NCBI GenBank assembly: GCA_009193035.1
Contig: SWDT01000257.1
Location: forward strand, 186,001-250,000
DNA: 64,000 bases
Source of the DNA: Halicephalobus mephisto
Lineage: Eukaryota > Nematoda > Chromadorea > Rhabditida > Panagrolaimidae
Direction: 5' to 3'
Positions 11,372 through 23,700 of the stretch are shown in pieces. Position numbers and translations under genes: made by a program. The notes under the pieces were generated by a model. It saw only the letters and a list, made by a program, of their open reading frames with translations, had not been told where the DNA came from and did no database searches. The stretch's first letter is position 1, and each line of letters starts with the position of its first letter.

Positions 11372-11840
11372 TCCATAATTTCAGAACTCTTAGCTGTAAT
11401 TTTGTTAATTACACAGTAATGGAAAATATTCCAAGTTATTAGAATCCTCAGGATAATCTAGAATCCTAACTGTATATCCTTAAATCCTATTTCCAAACTT
11501 ATATCGGAAAATTTTTATAAAAATTTCAAATTTGGAAAATTTCGAATTTTTAACATAACTTCTGAAGCATACGGTACACAGAAATCTCTAATAACTTAGA
11601 ATTTAGATCTCGTCAAGAAGATTCTAAGTTGCCAGAAGATCATATATACTGTATGCTTCAGAAGTTACACTAAAAATTCGAAATTTTCCGAAATTTGAAA
11701 TTTTTCGATATAAGTTTGGAAATAGGATTTAAGGATATACAGTTATGATTCTAGATTATCCTGAGGAGTCTAATAACTTGGAATATTTTCCATTACTGTG
11801 TAATTAACAAAATTACAGCTAAAAGTTCTGAAATTATGGA
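11372..11840. mobile_element. Long foldback (MITE-like) inverted repeat
   Basis: Two arms of roughly 220 bp are near-perfect reverse complements of each other, around a short centre near 11605. The left arm begins TCCATAATTTCAGAACT and the right arm ends AGTTCTGAAATTATGGA. Matching internal words run throughout (TTACACAGTAATGGAAAATA against TATTTTCCATTACTGTGTAA; AGCATACGGTA against TACTGTATGCT). There is no coding capacity. This is a non-autonomous foldback element that could form a ~470-nt hairpin. Confidence 0.88.
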
Positions 11841-12855
11841 CAATATTGTGATAATAAGACAAGTTTTACTGTTAAAATTTCATTGTCAAACTTATTCAAA
11901 GTACTATTAAATGGTAATTGGAATATATCTAAACGGATTTGAATAAGTTTGATAATAATTTCCTAAAATTAAAGTATTATTTAATGATATTGGGAAATGC
12001 TCAGACAATTTCGAATGAATTTTAGTAATAAAAATATGAAATTAAAGTATTATTTAGTGATGTAAAAACAATTTGGAATGAATTTTAGTAATAAAAATAT
12101 GAAATTAAAGTATTATTTAGTGATGTAAAAACAATTTGAATGAATTTTAACAGTAAAAATATGAAATTAAAGTATTATTCAGTAACATAAAAATAATTTT
12201 AAATGAATTTTAATAGTGAAAATTTAAAGTTAAAGTCTCATTTATTAATATTGGAAGATATCCAGACAGGTTAGAGAAACCGATTGTTTGACAACCGAGG
12301 ACGCTCAAGTTTCGAGGGTCCGTAGCCCGGCTTTCTAACTCGCTCAGGATAGGGCATGAAATAGTGCAAATAAAAGTAATGAATTGTGCAAAGAACAAAA
12401 GTTGCTCGAAAGTTATTATTTTCCTATAAATACTAATTTCTATAATCTAAGAAAAATTCAAAATTAAACAAGAAAAAATTTAAATTTTGATATATGGAAA
12501 TTTGATCAATAAAAAAATCAACTTAAAATTATTAATTTTTTTTGTTAAATAAAAAACTTACTTCGTATTCGTAGGATTAATGATGTCGAAATATCAGATC
12601 TGCATGGTTTTTCGAATATAAAAAAACCAATAAATTTGGGAAATTAGGAAAAATAACAGGTGAAACTTACGTGCGTGTCCAGCAGTAAGCAGGAATGACT
12701 GGCAAATGTCCCCATAACGCCAATTTTGTCCAATAAAAATTACTTTTTTCCTAAATTTTCCAATAAAATTACCATTTCCTTTATAAATCACTTTATTAGA
12801 TTCTCTATGGCACAAAGACTATGTACATAATAAAATTTAACAAAAATCAATGGGA
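11841..12855. other. Intergenic region with A/T repeats and small GC islands
   Basis: Bases 11940-12240 are a degenerate tandem repeat of a ~60-bp unit (ATGAAATTAAAGTATTATTTAG and spacer). Three GC-richer islands follow (12265-12360, 12555-12600 and 12665-12735). The last two carry donor-like ends on the minus strand (CAC|GTAAGT and CGAA|GTAAGT). Short open stretches exist on both strands in each island, and I could not join them into a consistent gene. They may be exons of an undetected small gene or non-coding RNA. Confidence 0.4.
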
Positions 12856-13603
12856 TTATGAAGGTTTTAGAAGCTGTTCCACATAGCCCTTTACGGTTTT
12901 ACTGTCCGGGATATCTGGCACCACCCATTGGTCCTCCTCGTAGGTGGACCCGACCCGACACAGAGGACACTTCTGGTGGTACTTCTGGCACTCGGCGAGA
13001 CACTTTGAGCAATAGGCGTGAGCACAGTCGAGGATAGTGTCCGGTTCTCGTTCCAGACAAATGACGCACTTTCCTTCTTCGGTACAGCTAAAATATGCGT
13101 TAAAAATAAAAATTCATATATCAAATCATCTTCGAATCCCACCTGTCTTGGAATACAGATGCGTTCATGACGTCAGGGTTCTCGAACATGGAGTTCGGGT
13201 TCAGGTTGACGGTCTCCAGCAGAGGTTTCACAGCTTTGTACAGTCTTAGAAACTGCCTAAGGGTGAACATCCGGTAGATCTTCATGTCGGGTTCTTGTTC
13301 GCCATGTTTCTGCAAAAATAATCCGAAATTGGGGAATTTTAAACAAAAACCCACGCGTTTGAAGCAGCAAATCCTGACCGTCGCTTTCCACAGGAAATTA
13401 TTAATCGATCCGTTGGTTATTGCGAAACATAGATATTCAGATGACGGGTCTGATGAAGCGTCTAGACACCTGGAAATATATAATTTTAAATTCATAAAAA
13501 ACAAAACAAACTTTTTATTAATTTCCTGGACTAGTTCGACGAGTTCATCCAGTTCGATCGTTATCGCTTGTCCCAGTGCCGTTTGGGATATCGATTGACC
13601 CAT
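12856..13603 (-). CDS. RING-finger protein, RNF141 (ZNF230) type
   Basis: 201 residues in four exons: 13512-13603, 13355-13469, 13143-13309 and 12856-13087. It starts MGQSIS, like RNF141, and so is probably N-myristoylated. The middle carries FTLRQFLRLYKAV, matching the family's conserved LYQFIQLYKD block. The C-terminus is a C3HC4 RING (CVIC, CAHAYCSKC, CPLC) followed by WVVPDIPDS, equivalent to the WVV(S/P)DxP motif after the RING in RNF141. It is presumably a membrane-associated E3 ubiquitin ligase. An upstream frame (to 13762) beginning MEDDMSCYV would join out of frame, so that segment is taken as 5' untranslated sequence with an intron (13617-13660 region). Start chosen by homology. Confidence 0.88.
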
Positions 13604-14662
13604 GACATCTGGCGGAAGAGTAAAGTTTTTATTACAAAATAAGTTTGGAAAAATACTTACGAAATATGGAAAATTTGATTCACTTTTGTCGTCATGAACA
13701 CTTGGCCATGAGACGACAGAGTACTTTTTGAAACAAACATAACATGACATATCATCTTCCATTCTCCTTCAAGGGATAGTCTCAACAACTTGACATCGAC
13801 GAATTGTCAATATACAATATTATAATTAAAGAAAAAGCAATATAAATTTTTGTGCAATTTTCGAATTCCCGCGCAGAGAGAGAGAAACCTATCAAAATGG
13901 TAAAACTGGCAAATTACTACTATAGCCGACTTGCTCTTTCCTCTCTTCCTTTTCTTCTTTTTTCCTCTTACCTAAATTTTAGAATTTTATTTTTTATAAC
14001 AATATGATTTTTTGGGATTTTCGAATTCTTGCGTGAAAAGAGGAATCTAGAAAAGACAAAAGTGGTAAATTTGGCGATTTACTACGGAATTGGCTTTTTA
14101 TTTAAATTTTAGGATTTTTTAGAAATTCTAGCGGTTTTTACCGAAGAAATTTCATAAGATTTTTTTGATTTTTACAATAATATAGTTTTGGCTATTCTAT
14201 AAAATATGTTTTTCAAAAAAAATTGATTTAGAAGATAAAAATATTTCTGTCGTTTTTGGTTTCTAATTTGTCAAATTTCATAAAACTTATTTTTCATCTA
14301 AAATTGGATTTTTATACTTTTGTAAACAAATTGGGGATTTAATTATCAATAATATTGAATATTTTGATTTTTTGATATATGAAAATTAAAATTATTGAAT
14401 GCTATAGTTTTTCTTCAACTTTGCGGATTTGACTATTTACCCAGCACGCCTTCATTGCGCGAAAGTGACACCTTCTGACTTGATCTTTTTTTAGCTCTTG
14501 AAAAAACAAACCTTTGAACTTTATTAGTCTCCAAATTCTTTTAAAACTTTATATAAAATTTCCGTCTATTTCCTTGGAGTGTTGCTTATCAGTGAGCACT
14601 ATCCGATTTGTTTTAATTCTCGTCGTCGTTCCGTGTTGGAGAGTCATCGATAACTATTTCAA
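13604..14662. promoter_or_regulatory. Divergent intergenic region with reversed family A repeats
   Basis: About 1 kb between minus-strand rnf141 and plus-strand DRAM-like gene. Reverse-oriented family A repeat units occur near 13855-13915 and 14020-14085 (GAATTCCCGCGCAGAGAGAG). Bases 14430-14660 are richer in GC and probably contain the promoter and 5' leader of the DRAM-like gene. No coding frame is supported. Confidence 0.5.
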
Positions 14663-15747
14663 ATGCCGTTTTATTCAGTTTGGTTGATTCCTGTTTTGGC
14701 TACTGTATTTGCTTTGGCCGCTTTTATCTCCGGATATTCCATTGCCGTAGGGGAAAAAGATGCCTACGCCTGTTTCATGTACATCAGGTAAGTAGTTTTA
14801 TTTTTTGCTTTCATTTAATTTCTAATTTCAGTGACGGTGGAGCCAAGCCTCCAGAATCCTGTATATTCGGACAATTACTGAATTTAAGCGCTGTATTTCG
14901 TAAGTACTTTGTTGTTTGCTCGAAAAAGTAATTTTTAGTTGCTCTTTCCTGTTACATCCGTCATCGACAGTATGTAGTTTATTACGGACATCGTTGTGGA
15001 GAAAAAACTGGATGGTGGAGAACAGCCAGTTTGGTCCTGATGTACATTGGATTCCTTTCTGCCTTCGGAATGTCCCTCGTTGCCAATTTCCAAGAAATCT
15101 CAATACTCGTTGTCCACGACATTGGTGCTATGCTGGCGTTTTTCGGTGCTACTATATATTGTTGGGGTCAGATATTCATGTCGTATGCTCTGGTACCTCA
15201 TATGACCCCTGTCTGGTTGAATCACATTAGAACTGTTTTGATTGCCTTCTCATCAGGAGCTTTGGTGTTACATATGACCTGCCAGTATGCCAGACCCTTC
15301 GTGAAATCAGTCAATGGTGTTGTTCCGACGGAATCCACGGATAACGTCATCAAAAAGTATCACTCTGATTCACCAGTATGATTCAACAGTGTTTTATAAT
15401 CCTTGGTAAATCTGTTTCAGTTCTACACCAACCACTTGGTTACAACTTGTGCCGAATGGGCCTTGGCTTTATCCTTAGAAGCCATAGTTTTGACGTTTGC
15501 GTGGGAACTCCGTCAATTCTACATCCACATTCCCAAACTACGCATCAAACAGGGGCCAATTGTACCTTTGAATGCAGATGGTACAAGCAACATAGTTTCG
15601 GTAGACTACAGAACTAACGGACAGATATCAGATCCATCAATCAAGCAAAACGAAGCTGCTGTGTCTGCCTCGGTGGGGAAGATACCACGATCAAGTATCA
15701 TTAGGAAAGCGGCACCGGGATCAAAGAGAAATGAATACTTGTACTGA
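14663..15747 (+). CDS. DRAM/Frag1-family membrane protein
   Basis: 318 residues in four exons: 14663-14787, 14832-14899, 14939-15375 and 15421-15747. The 39-, 44- and 45-bp introns are typical for the window. Six hydrophobic segments fit the Frag1/DRAM/Sfk1 family. Family-like features include the N-terminal WLIPVLATVFALAAFISGY, the loop PPESCIFGQLLNLSAV, the arginine-rich cytoplasmic turn CYIRHRQY, and VHDIGAMLAFFGATIYCW. Human DRAM proteins act in lysosome/autophagy control and the fungal relative Sfk1 in phosphoinositide and lipid asymmetry; a role here is inference. The last ~70 residues are polar and soluble. AATAAA occurs at 15773-15778. Confidence 0.85.
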
Positions 15748-16433
15748 GCAATCTTATCGCGACCTTCAATTGAATAAATGAAGAGATAACAATAAAAATT
15801 AAGGACAACAGAAATGGAGTTAGCTAAAAGGTTTTTCATAATAGAAAAGTTTAGAGGGAAGTTTCTAAAATCCCCATTGAAAATTTCTACTTTTCATTTT
15901 TGTCCAAACAAATCCGGAGGAAAATGGCTGGTTCTTTCCAAAGAGAATAAAGATGAAAACAATAGAAATAGGATTAAAGTTAAGAGGAATTTTTAAATGA
16001 TAAATCCCTTTAAAAAAGAATTTTCTAAAATTGTAATTGTAAAACCTACGAATTTAGTCATTTTTAAAAAACTTTGATTTTCTTATTAAAAATTAGATAA
16101 AAAGTAAAAATTTAAAGAAATAATTTAAAAAATAATGACGAGATTAAACAAGAAAATTTCCAAAGTAAATCACTTTAGGAAAAAAGCATTGTTTTTAAAT
16201 TATCGTTGTAAGACCCATAAATTTGGCCATTTTTTCCAAAAATTTTTGCCTTTCTCGCCCAAGTAAGTTCTTTTAATTTTTTAGACTCGTCGTTCGGAAA
16301 GGAACATTTGGCCAACCAGTGTCTCGCTCGTTCTTTTCCGGCGTAAACTTATCGATGAATGGAATTTCAGTGCCAAAGAAGTCAAAAATGGCGATATTTT
16401 AATGAATAAATAACTGGTGGAATTTCTAAAACA
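15748..16433. other. Intergenic region, possible unc-24 leader exon
   Basis: Mostly A/T-rich. Bases 16285-16410 stand out: a TTTTTTAG acceptor is followed by a GC-richer stretch with a long open frame (TRRSERNIWPTSVSLVLF and on) that ends in TAA before the unc-24 ATG. It has no ATG of its own and is best read as 5' leader sequence. A short family A fragment lies near 16245. Confidence 0.4.
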
Positions 16434-18392
16434 ATGGTTTGTTTCTGCTGGGGTGACTCCCTAAAAACAGAAAAAACTGACCATAACGAGATGTTTGAAT
16501 CGGCTTTTACCTACAATACTGACTACAATTACACCAATAGATACACCAATTGGAGTAAGTTTCATATATCGATTGCTTTAATTATTGTTTTTTAGGTACG
16601 AAAAATCGTTATACTTTCACTAAAGCTGATGAAGAAGCAAAACTGAGGGAAATCAAGCCTACTTCTATTGTCGAATTGGTTTTCATAGCCTTGTCCTTCG
16701 TTGCTCTGGTCTGCACATTCCCGTTTTCGCTCATATTCAGTTTAAAAGTAAGTTTTATTATTTTCTGATATATGATAATTATTAATTTATAACAATTATT
16801 GACTTTTCCGATATGTCATAATTTTAATTTTTCCGATATATAACAGTTATTGACTTTTCCGATATATTATGATTTTTGTTTTTTCGATATATAACAGTTA
16901 TTGACTTTTTTGATTTATATGCGATAATTGTTAACTTTTCGATATATGATAATTATTAATTTATATATATAATAATGATTAACTTTTTCGATATATAACA
17001 ATTATTGACTTTTCTAGTGTATACATGATAATTGTTAATTTTTTAAAATACAATAGTCATCAACTTTCCGATGTATTGTAATTGTTAATTTCTCTAATAC
17101 GTGGTAATTATTCATTTTCTCATGTGTGATAATTGTTATTTTTGAGTATTAATAATGACTAATTTTCCTGTATGCAATTATGACTAATTTTTTATGGCTA
17201 TTTTTTCAGTTTGTAAGTGATTTTGAAAGACTAGTCGTTCTCCGACTCGGGAAAGCCCAAAAAGCCCGAGGTCCAGGAACCTTCCTTGTCCTTCCTTGCA
17301 TCGACAAAAGCGTCAAGGTGGATATAAGTGTGAATTCATACGAACTTCCGAACATTAGTATTATTACTGTCGACAAAGGAATCGTGGAATTCTCGAGTGC
17401 CATATTTTTGAAAGTCAATGATCCCGTCATTAGTCACTGCAATTTCCAGGATAAAGATACTGTAAGTTTATTTTTGTTAATTTTAATTAATTTTCAATCT
17501 TCAGACAATCAAAAATCTTTCTTATACAGCAATTTACAAGCATTTGTCAAAACGGACTCTCCACGACATCACTAATCCTCCAGAATTGAGCAAAATTCTC
17601 AAAAATGTTCAGGTTGGATTTTTTAAAGTTAAATTTCCTCGATTTTTAAAATTTAAAATTTAAATTCCTTAAATTCTTCGAGTTTTTAAATTAAAATTTG
17701 TCTAATTTTTGTTTTTGAATTTAAATTTTTCGGGTTTTTTATTTGTTTTCCAATTTTTAAACTTAAAATTTAAGTTTTTTTATTTAAATGTTTTATTTCA
17801 GGAGGAATTGAACAAATACACGATTGAATTGGGTGTGGAAATTGTGGAAGTTACTGTCACGAAGATCGATGTACATAAAGAAGCAGAAAATCAAGCAATT
17901 GCTTTGTTTAACAAATTTATGAAAAGCGAAGTGGGATCTTCTGTTTTCCAGCAACTTCAGAACCAAATTTTGCAAAATGTACCTCTTCAGAATCCTCAAA
18001 CTCAGATTCCTGAAGTTAATAATTCCAATTCGGATCCGGAAATGGAAGAATTAATTTCGAAAATCCGCCAATGTTGTGATTCGAATTTAGTCTCAAAAGT
18101 CAAAAAACGATACAGAATAATTTGCTTCGAAAAAACAAAAAAATTTGATTTCATTGTTGATTTGAAGGAAAAAGAAGGCTGGGCTACATGGACGAGCCAC
18201 GTCGCCGATTTGCTAAATGACGTGGACGTTACTTTTTCGATCTCAAAAGAAAATTTATTTTCTTTAGTATCAGGTGAATTGTCGCCGTTTAGTGCTTATA
18301 TGAATGGAATGGTTCAAATTAATGGAACTGTTTCGGATGCAAGCGGATTAAAGCATCTGATGGATAAAGCTAAAGAAATTCGATGTATATAA
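16434..18392 (+). CDS. unc-24: UNC-24/STOML1: stomatin plus SCP2 domain protein
   Basis: 407 residues in five exons: 16434-16554, 16596-16747, 17210-17461, 17505-17612 and 17802-18392. Order of parts: a polar tyrosine-rich head; a membrane hairpin (about residues 63-90, IVELVFIALSFVALVCTFPF); an SPFH/stomatin domain (FERLVVLRLGKAQ, GPGTFLVLPCID, ITKTEAV-equivalent lost); and a C-terminal SCP2 sterol-carrier domain (about 300-405, FDFIVDLKEKEGW, DVTFSISKENLFSLVSGELS). Only the UNC-24/STOML1 group joins these two domains. In C. elegans UNC-24 is needed for locomotion and touch through DEG/ENaC channels and MEC-2-like partners. Intron 2 holds a tandem repeat. Phosphomannomutase follows 389 bp downstream on the same strand. 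Confidence 0.93.
16755..17185. repeat. Tandem repeat in unc-24 intron 2
   Basis: About ten degenerate ~40-bp units built from CGATATATAACAATTATTGACTTTTC and variants (GATAATTGTTAATTTTT). The array fills nearly the whole intron. Confidence 0.75.
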
Positions 18393-18781
18393 TTTTTTTG
18401 GATTAACGGTCTCATATATCGATGACGTGGATTTTAATAAAATTCATTTTTTAAGAATTTTTTAAAGAAATTTCGTAATTTATCGTATTATATTTTTGTA
18501 ATTTTTTAATTTTAGGATTTTTTAAAATTTAATTTTTTGTAGATTTTTAACTTTTTTATTAATTTAATATTTAAAAAAACTTTATTATTTTAGAATTTTT
18601 AAAGTTTATTTTTCTAGATTTAAAAATTTCGAAATTAAAAAAATTTACATTGTTTTTGGATTTTTTAAATTTACATTTTTGGGTTTTTAAATTTAAATAT
18701 AAATTTTTATTTTTTTTTTAAATTTAAATTTTTATTTTTTTAAATTTAAATTTTTGTTTTTTTATTGTCATTTAATTTCAG
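18393..18781. other. Intercistronic region, unc-24 to pmm
   Basis: 389 bp of T/A homopolymer-rich DNA between two same-strand genes. It ends TTTAATTTCAG immediately followed by the next ATG. The spacing and the acceptor abutting the start codon suggest an operon with trans-splicing of the downstream message. Confidence 0.55.
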
Positions 18782-20193
18782 ATGGGTAACGATCGTGTTC
18801 TCCTGCTTTTTGACGTAGATGGAACTCTGACTTTGCCACGTCAAGGAGTGACGGATGATGTGAGGACGTGTCTAAAGGAAGCTAGACAGAAAGTTGATCT
18901 CGCTGTTGTTGGTGGTTCTGATTTGTCAAAAATCGTAGAACAACTAGGAGAACTTTCAATTTGTAAGATTTATAATTATTTTTTAAACAAAAACAAATTT
19001 TCGATGACGTGTAGAGCTGATTGTGATTTTTAGGATTTTTAGAAAAAGTTCATATATGAAAATTAAACCTAAAGAGTGGATAGAAGGTTAGGTACCTTAT
19101 ATACCGTAATCTAGAAGATTTTAGATCTGTTTAGGGATTATAGAGTTCCGAAAATCGATTACGAAATCATTGCCACGTAATGCTAAAATTTTAGGCTACT
19201 TTCGTTTTTAAAAAGTTCTAAAAATCCTAAGACTAATGTGTAGGAAAATTTATATATCGAAATCAAGCGTAGAGGATGGGTGGAGGATTAGGTATCCTGT
19301 ATATCCGAATCCAGAAAGTTCTAGATGTAAGAAGAATATAATCCTAAAAATTGATTACGAAATAATCATAGAAATTAAAATTTCAAACTACTTTTTTTCT
19401 AAAAATTCTCATCGAGATAATTTCGTAGAAAAGTTCATATATGACTTGTAATGCATGATTGATTATGAAGGAATCATTCAAAACTAAAATTTTAGGATAT
19501 TTTGGTTTTTAGAAAGTTTAAATATTCTTCTTAAAACCATTTCGTAACGAAATCATTTTTATTTTTTTACATTGTTGTTATTTCAGTGCAACAGGATTTC
19601 GATTATATTTTTTCCGAAAATGGACTTGTCGGATTCCGTGGGAATGAACCTCTGCCTTCAGAAAGCATTGTGGACGTTTTAGGAGAAGAAAAAATTCAAG
19701 ATTTAATTAATTTTTGTCTGGAGTACTTGTCGAAAATCCGTATCCCGTGCAAAAGAGGAAATTTTGTGGAATTTCGTCGTGGAATGATCAATGTGTCTCC
19801 CATAGGAAGAAGTTGCTCAAATTTGGAAAGAGCGAAATTTGTCGAATATGAATCAAATAATCCAATTCGACGAGAATTTGTGAAAATTCTAGAAGAAAAA
19901 TTCCAAAATTATGGTTTAAAATTTGCAATAGGTTTGAATTATATATAAAATTTAATATATAGTGTATTTCAGGAGGCCAGATAAGCATCGATATATTTCC
20001 AATCGGATGGGATAAAACTTATTGTTTGAAATTTTTGACAGAAAAATACAAAGAAATTCATTTTTTTGGAGACAAAACAATGCCCGGAGGTAATGATTAT
20101 GAAATTTTCGAACATCCGGCCACAATCGGACATGCCGTAACTGACTATCATGACACAATCCGCGTTGTACGTCAAGTAATTGATCAACTTTAG
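18782..20193 (+). CDS. Phosphomannomutase (PMM1/PMM2 family)
   Basis: 248 residues in three exons: 18782-18962, 19587-19931 and 19973-20193. The enzyme interconverts mannose-6-phosphate and mannose-1-phosphate in the cytosol, feeding GDP-mannose for N-glycosylation. It is a HAD-fold enzyme: the nucleophile motif [10 protein letters not shown] (residues 9-18) carries both catalytic aspartates, [10 protein letters not shown] is motif-II-like, ENGLVGFR and NVSPIGRSC are family blocks, and [19 protein letters not shown] is the signature Mg2+/substrate region. Length matches the family (about 245-255). The 624-bp first intron contains three units of the CATATAT dispersed repeat. The ATG follows TTTCAG directly, supporting trans-splicing downstream of unc-24. 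Confidence 0.95.
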
Positions 20194-20234
20194 TTTTTTT
20201 AAAGTTTAATTTTATTCATATCTTTGTCTAACAA

Positions 20235-20731
20235 ATCGGATAACCTGTTGTGATAGAAAACGGAAGTGTAATAATAATCTTTACTGGAACAATAAAAGTA
20301 GAATGTAATTTTTGTTTTCTCTTACGCAAGACGATCGAGTCTCGCTCATGGCCTACAGTATTCCAAGTTCCCTGATATCCAGAATATCGCTTGAGGTCTT
20401 CTCTTTTTAATCTACTTTCCTGTCTCAACAGATAGTGACTGATTCTGCAGTTACTATCCGGAAAATCAGCTGCAATAAGAAATCTGGATAGTGTTCATTT
20501 TCAACTAAAACTTAGTCACTATCCATTTTTCTTTAAACGATGTTAAGATAGAAAACAGAAGTATAATAATAATCTTTACTCGAGCAATAAGACACAGATG
20601 AAATTACTATATAACTCGCACACAAAACAACCGAGAGTCTCACTCATGGCCTACAGTATTCCAGACACCCTGATATTCAGGCTATCGCTTCAGTTCTTTT
20701 CTTTTTTGTTCGGTTTCTGTCCCACCATTCG
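20235..20731. repeat. Diverged duplicate ~200-bp segment
   Basis: Copies at about 20235-20460 and 20533-20731 share GATAGAAAAC(G/A)GAAGT, TAATAATAATCTTTACT, CTCATGGCCTACAGTATTCCA and a TATCGCTT core. On the minus strand copy A keeps an open frame (RYSGYQGTWNTVGHERDS) while the matching part of copy B has two stops. The block lies between convergent genes. It may be a duplicated relic exon or duplicated 3' untranslated or non-coding RNA sequence. Confidence 0.55.
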
Positions 20732-23700
20732 TTAACAAAGGTAAACTTTTATCTGATCCCTGAATTCCTTGTATTGTTTCTTGTATTCATATCTAGTTTC
20801 ATATTTCTTCAAAAAATTACAAATAATTTCATCGCATGTTCCAGTTGGATCTAATTTTTTGAATTCCTCAAAAAAACTTGAATATCCATTTTTGTCAAAT
20901 TCATTCATAAAATAAAAAAAAATAATAATTGAATCCAATTCGTCTGAAATTTTGCTTACTTGTAGACTAATCTGTAATGCATTACTGTAGAAATTTCTAA
21001 AATATGTAATCCATTTAATTAATTCGAAATTATTAAATAAATAAAATTTCGAAGATATATGTTCCAAAATTCTCGCCGTTATTGAGCAAATTTCCGTACA
21101 TGTCAAATTAAATCCAATAAGGAGGATTTCCTTCAGAGCTTCGTGGATTTCTTGAGGTAAATCAGGTTCAAATATCGAAATTGATTTTTCTACAATTTTA
21201 TCTAGAAAATTAAAAGCAGAAATAGCCACATCATCGCTGGGAATCTTCGATTCATATAAAATCGACATAACAGCCACAAAACCTAAAAATGATATTTTAT
21301 ATTTTCGAATATTCGAGGATTTTGATATATAACTTTTAATCTTGAAGTAGACAAACTTGTGTACCTTGTAATTAATCAGGAAGTTTTTAGTTATTTTTAA
21401 AAATAACATGTTTAAAAATTAATTGTAATCCTCGAGATTATGAAATTTCTACTTACTGTAATTCTGACAAGTTTTGAAAATTCACATAGAGGTAATTTTG
21501 TAGAAAGTGATTACTTCTAACTTTTGAACATATGAATGATCTCAAAACGATGTAAGATTACAAGGTAATTACCATGCAAATACAAAATTACTACTTAGCT
21601 TACTGTAAGTCTAAAAAGTCCCTAAAATTCGTGTTGGGAAAATTCCACAAAAATATCTACTTTTTTTATTATTAATAAGACGAAATTACTAAACCTAGAT
21701 CCAAAATTACTACTTAGTTTACTATAACTCTTAAAGTCTCTAAAATCCACAACGAAATAAATTCAAACATACAGTCGAATTTGGATATAAGATATCCTCT
21801 TGGAACAGGCCAAAGTGTATGTTATAAGAAAGGATATATTACGGCGGAGATAAATTTGAAAGCAGACTAACCAAAATCACTCAGACCGTATTATAACAAG
21901 AGATATGTTATAGAAGGGGTAAATTTGAAAGCAGACTAATCAAAATCACTCAGACCGTATTATAACAAGAGATATGTTATAGAGGGGATATCTTATAACA
22001 AAGTTCTACTTTATTATAGAGGGGATAAATTTGAAAGCAGACTAATCAAAATCACTCAGACCGTATTATAACAAGAGATATGTTATAGAGGGAGTAAATT
22101 TGAAAGCAGACTAATCAAAATCACTCAGACCGTGTTATAACAAGAGATATGTTATAGCAGGAGTATCTTATATCCAAGTTCTGCTGTATTTTAAATAATA
22201 TTGTAAATTAAACTTACTTTTTTTAATTAATTGATTTCGTAATTTCCAAAGATTAGATCCTTCATCAGCCTTCAATACAGTATCCACGAAATCCGTACAT
22301 CCATCGATGACTTTCGTCAAATTCACGTCCATTTTTTTCCATTCTCTATTTCGTCCGACAATGTTGACAATATTCAATATTTCAAAAAATTCATCGTAAC
22401 TTGAAATATCCAATTTTTCAGGATTTATTTCACAAACAAATCCGGCAGAAATAAATTTAAATAAATTCAATGTTTCAAAAAATATATTTTCATTATCAAT
22501 ATATGTATTCAGAACAGATGGAAGAGCATTCATTATAAATTTCGAAATTTTAACTAAAAACATAATTTTAATTTTTTCAAATAACTTAAATTTTTAAAAA
22601 CAATTTTAACTAAAAACATAATTTTAATTTTTAGAAAATAAGCTATTAATTTTTTTCAAAATCATTAAAATTAAAAAAATTATTTTCTTTAAAATTATTA
22701 AATTTAACAAACTTATTAAATTTAAAATTATTAAAATTAGAAAAATTATTTTCTTTAAAATTAAAAAAAATTATTAAATTTAGAATTATGAAAATTTTAA
22801 ATTATTAAATTTTAAAAACTTATTAAATTTTAAAAAATTATTTTCTTTAAAATTATGGAAATTATTTTTTAAAAATCAACTTACAATTTTCCATATTCCA
22901 CTGTGATTCAGAAATCGCTTCCATTATGGACGATAATAAAATTAAATCATAAAACACAAAATCCGGATTTAATTCGTTTGGTTTACAGTAATTAACTAAC
23001 CGAATAACAATTGGTTCTAAAACTTTTAAAATTTCATAAAATTCATAATTTTCATTAGGCTTAATTCCAGCAATTAAGGCTCCTAAAAATTTCGGAAATG
23101 GCTGAAAATCCATGTAGCATTCTTTGACTAAAATTAAAATTTCATTTAAAAATTTTTTAATTAATCCACAATTAGCCATAATTTTCACCAATTTCGTTAG
23201 TTGTTCATGAATAACATTTTCATTTTTAAAATTAAATGTTAATTTAAATATTTTCACAAATCCTTCTTTAAATACAGGCTCAGCCACGTCATATATGATG
23301 TATGATTTTTTTTGTTCTTCAATTTTAGAGGCTATCCTAATAATAGGGATTAATAATTCAATCAAACAAGAAACAAGATGATGATGAACTTGGACATTCC
23401 GTTCAGCATTACTGTAGATGTAGTCAATACATTGAAAACCAAAATGTAACGTTCTAAAAATAATAATTAACAAAATTCTAAAACAACCAACAATAAGTTT
23501 CAAAATTAATAATTAATAGTTTAAAAAATAACAATTAATTTTAAAATTCAAAAATTATTATTAATAAAGTTTTAAAAACAATTAACTTTGAAATTTGGAA
23601 AGTAATTATTATTGATAAAATTTAAAAATTAATTAATTTTAAAATTCAAAAAGTAATTGTTATTAATGATTTTAAAATTATTATTATTGATAAAATTTTA

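Noticed and set aside
13284..13598. 104-codon plus-strand frame opposite RNF141
   Set aside because: Antisense to a multi-exon gene with clear family motifs; includes its introns.
15814..15996. 60-codon plus-strand frame after the DRAM-like gene
   Set aside because: Basic A/T-biased sequence after a poly(A) signal, with no splice or start support.
21840..22170. Regular ~69-bp direct repeats resembling a CRISPR array
   Set aside because: Units are contiguous without spacers, lie inside a TIR-bounded element, and the genome is eukaryotic.
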